Source: Eumeta japonica
Taxonomy: Eukaryota > Arthropoda > Insecta > Lepidoptera > Psychidae
DNA: 64,000 nucleotides
Direction of reading: 5' to 3'
Assembly (NCBI GenBank): GCA_005406025.1
Contig: BGZK01001303.1
Location: 62,001 to 126,000, forward strand
The notes under the pieces are model-generated. The model made no database searches. It was not told the origin of the DNA and saw only the letters and a program-made list of their open reading frames with translations. Below are positions 54,370-64,000 of the stretch, piece by piece; position 1 is the stretch's first letter; the number at the start of each line of letters is the position of its first letter. A program made the translations under genes and the position numbers.

Positions 54370-55815
54370 AATTTCATTTTTTTTTCTCCTCTTGTATAAC
54401 ACGTATCTGCGCGCCCGTGCATGTGGGTAGTACGGGGCTAAAACCCACAAAAAGAATCCCCCTGAAGAAATAACAGATTGGCAGCGCTGTTAGTTGGAAT
54501 GCTGTGACAGCTTCGCCGAACGCGGCCAGACAGCAGCCAGATTTGACTATAGTTTTAAATCCATAAGATAGTTTTAAATCCATAAGATAGTTTTAAATCC
54601 CTATGAAGTAATGAATTTCGATCGCACTAGTGGATATTTGTGGCATCTCTACAGAATTTGTTCTGAACAACTTGGAGTCTATTGAGTGCCTTTGGAGAGG
54701 CGTAAACGAAGACGGGAGACGCGTATGTCATCGTCGACCTTATGCACATTTTGTAAATGGTGCGCTAATTGCGCAGTGACAATTTACTTTTTCTACCAAG
54801 CGTGGCACCGAGGCGTTCTCGGTAGAAAATTGCAATTTTCCTAACGTGCTCGATGTGATCTTTGAGGTGAAGATTTCAATCGAGCGTGACTCCTAGTTAT
54901 TTAAAATTGAATTGCCACGGAATGATTGCGTTCAATATTCAAATGTGGGGCGTGTCTAAGTCGACGATTTTTCAACTCCTACGCTTGCTATATGTGAATT
55001 GTATAGCGAATGACTTATCAGGGTTATCTCCAGGTATAGAACTATCGACTCAGCTCATCAATGACCCTCTGCAGATGGAGGAAAGTTGGTTTCTTTTGTC
55101 TTGCACGGCAATAAAGCGCGGTATCGTCTGCGAATAACGTGAGTTGGACGCCTGATGACGGAATGTTGTTTGTGTAAGCTGAGTACAGTAGAGGAGATAG
55201 GGTGGAGCCTTGAGGAACTCCTGCTCTGATCAGTCTTCTAGTCGAGTGTGTGTCCTCGTGTTTAAAAACAAAATACTTATTACTGAGGTAACTGTGTATA
55301 ATGTGAATAACTTGATGTGGTTGTTCGAGAGCGTGAAGTTTTTTGCTTAAATTTAAAGTCCTCCGTGATGTATTCGACTAGATGGAGCGCTTGCTGGGGA
55401 CATGAATGTGCAGGTTGAAAACCGAACTGTTCATCTATAATAAGGCTTTTCCGGAGCGGGTGATTGCTAAAGCGAGTTTTGAGAATATTCTCGAAAAGTT
55501 TACCTAGACCGCTCAAGAGGCTGATTGGTCTGTAACAAGCGAGGAGGTTGCGAAGTTTCCCTGGTTTATGAATACCTATTACTTCCGTTTCTTTCCAGAT
55601 GGGGGAGGAGGGATAGCAATTTTTAAGGCACACGTTAAATGTAGCGAGCAGTAAGCCCAATAGAGGCAAAGAAAAGCATTTGGTAACTTTATTGCTGATA
55701 TCATTGAGGCCTGGTGCCTTTCTGGTTTTGAGAGATTTATTCAGCGTTTGTACTTTGCTGAGAGAAATTAGAGGCAGATCGTTTTTGGGCGGAGTTTCAT
55801 TATTAGAAGCTTTTA
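54370..55815 (-). mobile_element. Jockey-clade non-LTR retrotransposon fragment (reverse transcriptase)
   Basis: Minus strand from about 55815: KTRKAPGLNDISNKVTKCF, YRPISLLSGLGKLFENIL, IIDEQFGFQPAHS, then after a frameshift AGVPQGSTLSPLLYSAY and LTLFADDTALY, the RT catalytic FADD block (about 55160). The remainder to 54370 is more decayed and ends in an A-rich run on minus. 5'-truncated at the RT domain, as usual for such elements. It lies between DHX36 and the membrane-protein gene. Confidence 0.85.
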
Positions 55816-56065
55816 TAGGACATGCAGTAACGTGTAGCATGCAACCCATCGCTGAGCCTCGAATATGTTCTTCACTTGGAATCCTCATTCAATGAACTGA
55901 ATGTTGATTTGAGAAGATTTACAGATATCAAACACTCAAGCAAATGTTGGTTTTCTATTTATTTTAACCATCTATCAATTAGTTATAATTTATACGCATG
56001 TTTTATGACATTTAGGGATATCTACAGGAAAACGTAGACAGTCAAATTCACCAGGAGGTCATTTC
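55815..56065. repeat. Dispersed repeat, copy 2
   Basis: Counterpart of 14450-14709; shared phrases include GCATGCAACCCA, CTCGAAT, ACAGATATC, and GACAGTC near the far end, in the same orientation. It abuts the truncated 5' end of the jockey fragment, suggesting that the retroelement inserted into or next to it. Confidence 0.5.
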
Positions 56066-56997
56066 CTTGGAAATTTGTCATTGATTTTGCAGGTCATTGC
56101 ATGAAAAAGTCGAAAAATATTTTGAAAATTAAATACAAAAAAAAATACCTGCATTTTCGCATTTATTAATGCGAAAACAATGGTGTACAACCGTAATGGA
56201 GGAAGATCAGTACAAATGTCACAAAATTTTATAATTATGAATTCCTTTCAGTGTAATAATTAGATATAATGTCTTAAATAAGTACATAGTAACTAACATA
56301 GTGAAAATAAAAATGGTTTTAGACTTAGATACTTATAATATTAAAAAGAGGAATTAAATTTTCAAGGAGTTGGTAAATTTTTTGTGTTACCGTCGACCAA
56401 TGATTGAATTTAAAGCTTTAATTCAATCGACGTTAATATCCGTATCCAAAGAACTCTAATAACAGTAAGTCTACTCTCTACCTTATTGTTCTGTGGTATG
56501 GTCAGTTAGAGTCTTAAATATATAGTATAGTTCATAGATAATACACTATAGTTTGTGGTTAGAGTACAGTATTAGTATTGTTTAATAACTATGCAGTAGT
56601 AAGATATTTGAATATGGTTATTGTTAAATTGGTTTAAGTTTTTTTTAGTTCTTATTATCGAAAATTTATTTAGCGATGTCTGTAATGGGTCCATTTTTTA
56701 TAAATGTAAGCAAAAATTGTTATTAAGAATACTGATCACAGTTTGGTTTACTATCTTACAAATATAATTTTAATATATGAATATTTTTGGAAGTCAGTAC
56801 AAACCTCTGGTACCGATCGCGATAGTCATCAAACCTCTCTAACGTGATTATGGTGCATCAGTGCTTTTTGGTAACCCGAGAGTAACACGTCCATAAGCTG
56901 ATGATAATAATATTATTAGGAGTATAAATGCATCATTTCAAAACAATTGTTTTATATATTGTGTATTAAATTATACATAATTTATCATTAATTTCAG

Positions 56998-59900
56998 GAA
57001 TGTTGTTCTGTATTATTTAGAGGTCGGAGGAAACGAAGCCTGGTAATGATTGCAGCACTGATGGTGTTAATGCTGATGATGATAGTCTTATGTTTTGATG
57101 TACTAAGTCCTCTTAGACACAAACAGAATAATTCTTGGGTTATAAGGTATTTTAAGACTCAAATCTATAATCTATACTCCATTTAATTGGCATTGTTTTA
57201 TGTGGTCATCACCAAATTTTAAAGGCAGGCAGGATATAAAAAAATAATGTTCTTGCTATTCTTTATTTCTCAATCATATGGAATGTACATATTGACAATA
57301 AAATATTGATTGCTTTAACATTTTTCCAAAATGAGTATTTGAGGAGGTACAAGAAAATTATACATTAGGGGCCATTCATTAATGACTTAAGAATGATTTT
57401 GGTCATTTTTGACCCCCCATGTAAGAGCATATGAGATTTCTCAACTCCCCCCGTTCTTATGCAAGATTTTATTTGCTTTTAGAAAAGGATCAAATACACT
57501 AATACTCATAATTTGACATAAATTAGGACTTTTATTCTTTAAAACATTATTTTGGTTATACCATTATATTATTAATAAATTTAGAGAACAATTGTATAAT
57601 TATTGAGTAATTTTCTAGTCTATCTGTATTATAATTAAAAGTAAGTTTTCAATGTGAAGTAAGAAAACAAATCAGTCAAAAAAAGATAAGAAACTATTAG
57701 ATTTGAAATAATCTCAATAAAAGTCTATCGGAACAGTATAGAAATTCCACGAGATTTTCACACTTGTGAAATTATGGTAGTTTGAGTAAAAGTATGTACA
57801 ATTGTGACTAATCATTAATTGCTATTATTTCTTGATAATAAAAAGATGTTTTTTTCAAATCATGAATGTAAAAGCAGTATAAATTTAATTTATAAGCTTC
57901 AAAATGTGGAAAAACAGACTGATTATACTTTTTAAAACTTAATAAGTAGTAAAAATTTTCAAAATAACAGTATATATAAATAAAGTAGTAAGTATATTAA
58001 AAAAAAGATCTCAGTGCTGTTTTTATCAAAGTTTAGCTCTCAAATATTCATATTGCGATTTATAAAATATTATGAGAGAATGGCCTTTCCTCCTCCCTCC
58101 ACAACGGCAAATACGGGCATGTAGGGATTTTGAGACCCTCCGCCCTCCCGATCCTTATGTAATTAATGAATGACCTCTTATTAAATAAAAGTGTATAATA
58201 ATATTGTTATTGTTTTTAAATTTTACATTGAAAATACTGTACTAATTTTTAAAAATGTTGTGTAAGTTTCATCTATATCATTTATGGGCAACAACTGGCC
58301 CGTTGTAAGATTTGATCCGGCCTGTGAGACATTTTGAAAAACCTAATAAAAAAAATATTACACTACTTACTCATACTCACAGAACCAGGTGAGCTGGCAA
58401 GCCGAGTGGCGGCGATCATCAAAGAGTGAGGCAGCAAACATTAAAGCCTTTGATGTTTGCCGCTTCGCTGGCGGCGCAACAAAAGATTATTGCTTCTCAA
58501 TTGTTTTACACTAGACAATTCTAGATCACTCCTTCATTTTGCCTATATAAGCGTGTGAATGTTCGGAACTTTAGTTCAGTTCTATTTGAGCTAACGAGGT
58601 GAAAACCTCAATAAGCGATATCCTCGTGAACTGCTAGTGCTGTCAATTTGTTTTGTAGCTTTGTGTGCATTTTGAGTGCTTTGGTTAATAATTGTATTTT
58701 GTTATTAAGTTTATCGAACGAAAAGTAAACGATAATGATGTCTGGTGGAAAGAAACAAAAAGTAGTATAGATGGTCGCCAGTTTCAACAAAAATGGACTG
58801 AAAAATTCTTTTTTATCTTGCACAATGGTAAGCATATTTGTTTGCTGTGTAATGAATCCATTTAAGTGATCCATGAAAGAATTCAATATAAAGAGGCATT
58901 ACTCAACTAAGCATCCTATGCTGCACTCACTGACAGGACAAATAATAAAAGACAAAATCAAGAACCTTAACCCAAATTTGGAAAAATAGTAGCAAATATT
59001 TCATAAACAAAGAACACAACTTGATAATGTTGTGAAAACTAGTTTTATAGTTAAAAGTTTGCAGTGTTTTTTTTCCTGAAAAAAAAGACTAACTGTTGTC
59101 CAAAATATAGAAATGATGGTTAATGATATAAAAACATCATTGACTGACCACACGGCTGGTTTTGAGTCATTTTCCATAGCATTAGACGAGAGCAGTAATT
59201 TGTCTGACATATCTCAACTGGCTATATTTATTCGAGGTGCTGATAACGAGTTCAGTTACTAAGGAATTGTTTGCTTTACAGCTGCTAAAAGGGACCACTA
59301 CAGGAGAGGACATTTTAAATGAAGTTCAAAAGGTATTCACAGGTTTTGGCTTGCCGTGGTTAAAATTTGTTGGAGTATGCACAGATGGTGTACCTTCTAT
59401 GGTCGGCTTATGTAAAGGTTTCATTGGAATTTTGAATGAAAAAACAACTGAATTAAATGTGCAAAAAGATGACTTGATAGTCCTTCATTGCATTCTCCAC
59501 CGACAGAACTTGTGTTCTAAAGTCCATTGGACTTCAGAATGTTATGAATGTGGTAGAAAAAACTGTCAATTTTATTTGATCTCGAGGGCTTAACCATCAT
59601 CAGTTCAAGGCGTTTTTGGATGAAATATCAGCTGAATATGACGACATAACATATTATTGTGTAGTCAGATGGCTAAGCAAAAGGAAAGAGTTTTACGAGC
59701 TTCGAAATGAGAGCAGATTTTATGCAAATAAAGAATAAACCACTATCTGAATTGAGTGTCCCAAAATGGATATGTGACTTAGCATTTGTGGTCAACCTTA
59801 CAGGCTATTTTAATGATTTTAATTTGAAACTTCAAAAACAAGGACATTTAGTAAATGATTTGTACAGCCATTTGAAAGCGTTTCGGAACAAGATCCGCTT

Positions 59901-60802
59901 GTGGGAGGTACAAATGTTGTCTGGTAACAGATACCATTTCACCACGCTCTCTGCATATAAAAATATTGCTTATGCTCAATATGCTGAAGAACTTAAGTCA
60001 CTGTCGGAGCAATTTTCGAACACATTTAGCAATTTCAAAAACATGGAAGATTGTTTCAATCTATTTGCTATTCCAACAAAGAGTAATGTACAAAATGCTC
60101 CAATACACTCACAAATGGAGTTGATCAAGATTGAAGAAAATTCACTCCTAAAATCTAAATTGAAGATGTGGAGTTGTGCGATTTCTATAAAAAATACCTC
60201 GAAGAAGACCATTTTCCGCAGTTTAGAAAATTCGCGAGAAGATTAATTTGTGCATTTGGCAGTACTTACAAAGACGAACAGTTGTTTTCAATGATGAAAG
60301 TTAATAAATCAAAACATCATACAAGGCTGACTGACGATAATTTGGAAAATTCTTTACGTCTTTGTAGTAGAATCAATCCAAACATTGATGGATTAGTTAC
60401 CAAATTTAAGCTCAAGTGTCTCATTGGTTTCGGTATCTCTATTTAATTTGTAGTAATTCAAAAATTTCCTGATTTAATTATAATATTTTATCTATTTTTT
60501 CCATTTAATTTTGTTATTTTATTAAATTGTATTATAATAACATTGTCCTATTATTTCATGTCTGATATCTATTGTTAAAAATTATGAACACTACTTTCAA
60601 TTGCACTAATTTTGAATGCATATTTGCACATTAAAGTTTGGCCAACAGCATGTCAAAGGTTGCCCCTACCTGTTCTATATAATACATTGTATTTTAAATT
60701 TTAGATTGCTGAAGGATCAGCATTCATATGTTGATAAAAGTGGAATGCCTGTAATTGTGGGACATTACATCGGTGGAAGCAGTGTAGCTAATTGGTCTGA
60801 TG
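56998..60802 (+). CDS. Partial type II membrane protein gene, two exons seen, unidentified
   Basis: Exon A 56998-57146 (acceptor ATTTCAG, donor AG/GTAT) encodes CCSVLFRGRRKRS, a basic cytosolic stretch, then LVMIAALMVLMLMMIVLCF, one hydrophobic anchor. Exon B 60705-60802 (acceptor ATTTTAG, donor ATG/GTATGA) joins in the same phase and reads LLKDQHSYVDKSGMPVIVGH, then YIGGSSVANWSD. This is the layout of a Golgi-type signal-anchor protein such as a glycosyltransferase, but I cannot name it. The start Met must be in an exon further upstream, and later exons lie beyond 60802 or outside the window. Transcribed divergently from DHX36. The 3.6-kb intron holds a MITE and a hAT. Confidence 0.6.
57368..58177. 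mobile_element. Harbinger-like MITE with TTA target duplication
   Basis: Ends GGGGCCATTCATTAATGACT (57368) and the complement GAGGTCATTCATTAATTACA (at 58177) are inverted repeats, flanked on both sides by TTA, the target duplication of PIF/Harbinger elements. Length about 810 bp; AT-rich interior without a transposase. The subterminal regions carry C-runs (GACCCCCC and GACCCTCCGCCCTCCC), also symmetric. Confidence 0.75.
58280..60667 (+). mobile_element. ZBED/Charlie-type hAT transposon in the membrane-protein gene intron
   Basis: The left end is near TATGGGCAACAACTGGCCCG (about 58285) and the right end near the complement of TAGGGGCAACCTTTGAC (60665), both resembling the GGCAACC-type ends of Charlie-like hATs. 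No matching 8-bp duplication was found. Encodes a broken transposase on plus. Confidence 0.7.
58735..60446 (+). pseudogene. ZBED5/GTF2IRD2-type hAT transposase pseudogene
   Basis: BED finger around 58830-58980 (ICLLCNES in one frame, then MKEFNIKRHYSTKHPM in another); FESFSIALDESSNLSDISQL with AIFIRG (core start, about 59160); then an open frame 59237-59593 with LLKGTTTGEDILNEVQKVF, GLPWLKFVGVCTDGVPSMVG and HCILHRQNLCSKV; WLSKRKEFYELRNE at about 59675; and the hAT C-terminal block FGSTYKDEQLFSMMKVNKSK at about 60255. At least three frameshifts or stops separate the pieces. Confidence 0.85.
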
Positions 60803-61136
60803 GTATGATAATTTATTTACCTATTTTATTACTTAACAAATAGAATGGTGCAAAAAAACCGACTGTTAATTCTTGAGTCTCGCATGAAAAAATGTTAGGT
60901 TTTGATGTTTTAACGGCCACCTCCAAAGGACAGCTCAAAAAAAAATTTAAGGGGTTGTTTCAAATTTTTTAAAATATCATAAATCGATTTGTTTTTCAAT
61001 TTTTTTTCTCATTACTGTATAATTTTATGGACAAACAAAAAATAAGTTTCTGAAAGGTCCAATTCAAAATTTGAATTTTAAAAAGTCGCTCAGAATTTTT
61101 TTCAATTTATTAGTGCATCACTTTCTTTTTCTTTTT

Positions 61137-61420
61137 TTAGGCGAAGAAGAATAAAGTTTGTGTAGACACACTACAGCCTGACGCATTACTTTTTTGAGAC
61201 AGTAGTACAGGTGGTTCTAAATTATTTAATGACAAATTGTTTTTAAAATATATAACAGGTTTCGTTGTTGAATCATTTCTTTCTGTTTGAAGTGTACATT
61301 CAAACATGTCATCTAAAGAATTTAGAAACGTATTTTCGTTTTCGCACTGGACTTGTGAAACTCTCAAATGATTCTTTTTTAGCTTTTGCGAAGTGTCGAA
61401 TATTTTCTTAATTTTTCCTT
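61137..61420 (-). CDS. Unknown ORF, leftward, inside the long-inverted-repeat element
   Basis: Open from about 61420 to the stop at 61137 without a clear ATG. Reads KKIFDTSQKLKKNHLRVSQV, then QCENENTFLNSLDDMFECTL, with NASGCSVSTQTLFFF near the end. The composition is protein-like (Ser/Asn/Cys-rich with a C-terminal STQT phrase). No family recognised. Possibly one exon. Confidence 0.25.
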
Positions 61421-61520
61421 AAAATAAAAGTCCTTAATAGTTACTTTTGGTTCCTACCATTGTTGAATTTTTTGAGTAGTCAATTTCAAACTGTCTGCAA
61501 TTGTCAATTTATTTTCACAG

Positions 61521-61735
61521 TGTTGAAAGAAGAAAAAGCTGAGTATGACGAGAAGAAAATTTTCGTAGTTATTAACTCTTTATGGTATTCACCAATTAAG
61601 CATTCACCAGAACCAGATGGTTTTGTTGATCTCAATTGTTGTTTAGAGCACATTTTTAATTTACAAAAAAATAACACAAGAAAAACAGTCAAAAACCAAA
61701 ATACCTGGTATATTCCAGATGCAAATGCTGACTAA
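61521..61735 (+). CDS. Unknown ORF, rightward, possible terminal exon
   Basis: Preceded by a good acceptor (TTATTTTCACAG ending at 61520), it reads LKEEKAEYDEKKIFVVINSL, then WYSPIKHSPEPDGFVDLNCC, then LEHIFNLQKNNTRKTVKNQN to a TAA. Its phase also fits the donor at 60802 of the membrane-protein gene, so it may be an alternative last exon of that gene rather than part of a transposon. Not recognised. Confidence 0.3.
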
Positions 61736-62434
61736 AAAATTAAATGTTTACAGAACAACTAGTTACATTGAACTATATTAAGGTTAGGATAAAAGGATGA
61801 TAGAAACAACATAAATAATAGTAGAACATACCTTTTTATTAAAAGAAGATATCAAAGATTGTTATATTGAAAAAAGTCACGAACTGACAAATGAGGATGT
61901 TGTATTTAGAAGTTATTATTTACAAGACCTTTTACTCAGGATAAAAAAGTAAACAGAAAATCATGAAGTAATTGTTTACAAACAAGTTCTGTATTCGGAA
62001 GTGAAGTGATAAAGCACTGGCCTAATATGGTGTTTGAATAATGAACTTATAACTTAGCTGCGATGATAAAAAAAAATCTGTGGAATGAAATAAAATGTGG
62101 TATATTTTGGATTATTTACTACTAAATCAATTATGATTAACCAAAATATTAAGAACTCAGAGAAAAAACTATTAATTGTAATATTACTTTGTACTTGTAA
62201 AATTATTAAAATAAAAAAAAAATGTTTTTTGCCGTGTTAGATTTCTAATACATCTCGTGGTGAATTTTTGTCGATTATTTTCCTAAATAAAAGAAAAGAA
62301 ATGTATGGAATTTTAATTTGAATATTTAAAATTCGCTCGACAAAATCGAAAGTGGTGCACTAATAAATACACTAAAAAGTTCTGAGCGACCTTTTGAATT
62401 GAAATTTTTAGAAACCTATTTTTTATTTGTTTGT

Positions 62435-63779
62435 TTATGCCTTATATTTATTTTTCTATTAATGATATATTTTTATGATAGTCAAATAATATGCTTAAAA
62501 ACATTAGTCAGATTTTATTAAAAACTTTTCTTTATATTGAAATGTGATAATGTCAACAATTTTTCAAAATTTATAAAAACATTTTATTAAAATAACTTCC
62601 AAATTCATATTCAAATCAATTTTTAAAATTCTATCACGTTTTTTGTGCATGAAAAATTGCATTGAATGTCATAAGTGTGATCAACATTGGTTGATTCACT
62701 TGAAAGACGTCTGCATTGAAAAATGCTATTGATAAAATAGCTTTCTGATTTGTAATTGTGTCGATTTTTGGCTTTTTTGTTGTTAGAATTGAACACTACT
62801 ATATACTATATGCCATAATATTTAACATGTGTAAATAGACAGTGTAAATCATATCTTTTTTAAGTATTTGTAAGCATTTGACCAAGCGATCTAAAATATG
62901 TAGACTTAAAATTTTAACACATAAAGAGTCGACTGTTTATGTATGACCATATAGTTGTTTCGGAGAAACATTTTTTCCCATTATATGGCATCTTCATTTA
63001 TGGAAAAAAAAGGTATTTGTTCTCTTAGAAAGTCATTTATCACTTTTGTTGTAAATTGTTTGTTCTTTCACAACCAAAAAATTTAAAATTAAACAAAACT
63101 GAAATTTAGCACAAAAATTTATCTAAAAATATTACTATTTATATATTATTTATCTCTAACTTTAAAACCATTTCTAAAAATGCATTTTTTTGAACTCGAA
63201 GAGCTCAAAAATGTGTCGGTAACTTTAACAACATATTGACAAATATATTTTTGAATATTTCTAGCTCAAAAGTAGTGAGAAGTTTTGGGAATGATCTGCA
63301 GGGTCAACTGTTTTTCAGATTTCTTTTATTGTTATTAAACATTTATTTATTTTGTCTATTGTGAAGTGGGGGTAGTTTTGGCAAGTATAATTACTCTTTT
63401 AGGGGCATATGTTCTAGTAAATAAATCATCTAATGTCATATTTAACAATTCAAAATTAATTACAACAATGTTAATTTTATCTTAATCGAGATCCTAAGAC
63501 ACATTGTGGGAAATGGATATGAGATAGACTAGTCGCACTATGGGACCTTTGTTTAAATCAAGTGTGTAATGTTGTGCAATATTAAAGTATTGATATTAAC
63601 CAATATATTTAGAAAATTGTTAGGTGTTGTATTTTTTTTTGATGGATGACGTTTTTGAATGTGACATATTCACATTTCCAATAAAATTTGAACACCATGT
63701 TGATTATTAAACACCTATATGTGGCTAGGTTCACTTGAAAATCCCAGCTTGGAGACATAGTTTAACAGCTTTATGTGTA
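62435..63779. other. AT-rich region with element-end-like repeat, no gene seen
   Basis: Contains the 62.9-63.4 kb sequence related to 35930-36250, with two GCTCAAAA phrases (about 63201 and 63265). A palindromic-looking ATATGG/CCATATA pair is at about 62949 and 62981. No splice-supported coding exon was found. Confidence 0.4.
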
Positions 63780-64000
63780 TACTAGCTTTTGCCTGAAGCT
63801 CTACCCAGTCAGTGGTAGTAAATGTGATGGTAGATGAAAAATTTTTTGGATAGAATTTGTGTAAAATTCATTCTTAGTAAGTGTTTACCTCCCGAGTATC
63901 TATGCCAAACATAGTTATTTATCCTATACTATAAGAGTAACTATGCCAAAGCTCAAGTCAATTCAGACCCATAGTTTCAGAGATCTTGTGACGAGTCAGT
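63780..64000 (+). repeat. Lepidopteran short repeat, cut by the window end
   Basis: The head ACTAGCTTTTGCCTGAAGCT is a diverged form of the heads at 19626 and 42350. The rest (ACCTCCCGAGTATCTATGCC, TTTCAGAGATCTTGTGACG) continues to the window edge, so the tail is not visible. Confidence 0.5.

Larger units (their letters stand above)
61030..62434. mobile_element. Candidate element with about 90-bp inverted ends and two divergent ORFs
   Basis: Left arm 61030-61127 and right arm 62346-62434 are inverted copies with shared phrases GTGCACTAATAAAT, TTCTGAGCGAC and AGAAACCTATTTTTTATTTG (in right-arm orientation; each arm differs at several bases). Between them an unrecognised ORF runs left (61420-61137) and another runs right (61484-61735). 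No known transposase block seen. It could be an unusual DNA transposon or an inverted duplication around gene exons. Confidence 0.45.

Overview
The window is AT-rich nuclear DNA from an insect, most likely a moth or butterfly. The evidence is short exons with GT/AG introns, animal-type housekeeping genes, and several copies of a repeat typical of Lepidoptera (head like CTAGCTTTTGCCCGCGGCTT, tail like TTTATAATATTAGTA). I see no tRNA, rRNA, CRISPR or prokaryotic features. About half the window is transposon debris of many families.

Genes were assembled by hand from splice sites and reading phase. (1) A class II ARF GTPase (Arf102F / ARF4-5 type), plus strand, four exons at 5152-10049, complete at 180 aa. 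(2) An ECHDC3-like mitochondrial enoyl-CoA-hydratase-fold protein, minus strand, seven exons at 12226-17351, complete at 286 aa and convergent with ARF. (3) A DHX36/RHAU-type DEAH-box G-quadruplex helicase, minus strand, twelve exons over 25 kb (27694-53119), about 1111 aa. It has one apparent extra base in an A5 run in exon 4. (4) A partial plus-strand gene, divergent from DHX36, with two phase-compatible exons (56998-57146 and 60705-60802) encoding a short basic tail, one membrane anchor and the start of a luminal part. I could not name it.

Mobile DNA, left to right: a jockey-type fragment (0.9-1.6 kb); a mauritiana-type mariner inside ARF intron 3; a 1-kb element with CCGACA motifs in ECHDC3 intron 4; a full-length hAT with 8-bp target duplication and GGATGC hexamer arrays near both ends (17.57-21.15 kb), itself hit by two lepidopteran short repeats; a second mariner, a second hAT and a 104-bp tandem array in DHX36 intron 8; a lepidopteran repeat in intron 3; a non-LTR element and a Tigger/pogo element in intron 1; a jockey fragment upstream of gene 4; and a Harbinger-like MITE plus a ZBED-type hAT in the intron of gene 4.

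Least explained items: a 47-bp tandem array (21.8-22.6 kb) whose unit carries AGATGGCGC, the core of the CTCF motif; a terminal-exon-like ORF right after it; protein-like ORFs inside DHX36 intron 8; a perfect 22-bp hairpin in DHX36 intron 7; and a long-inverted-repeat element at 61.0-62.4 kb with two divergent unrecognised ORFs.

The four genes are unrelated housekeeping-type loci, not an operon or pathway.
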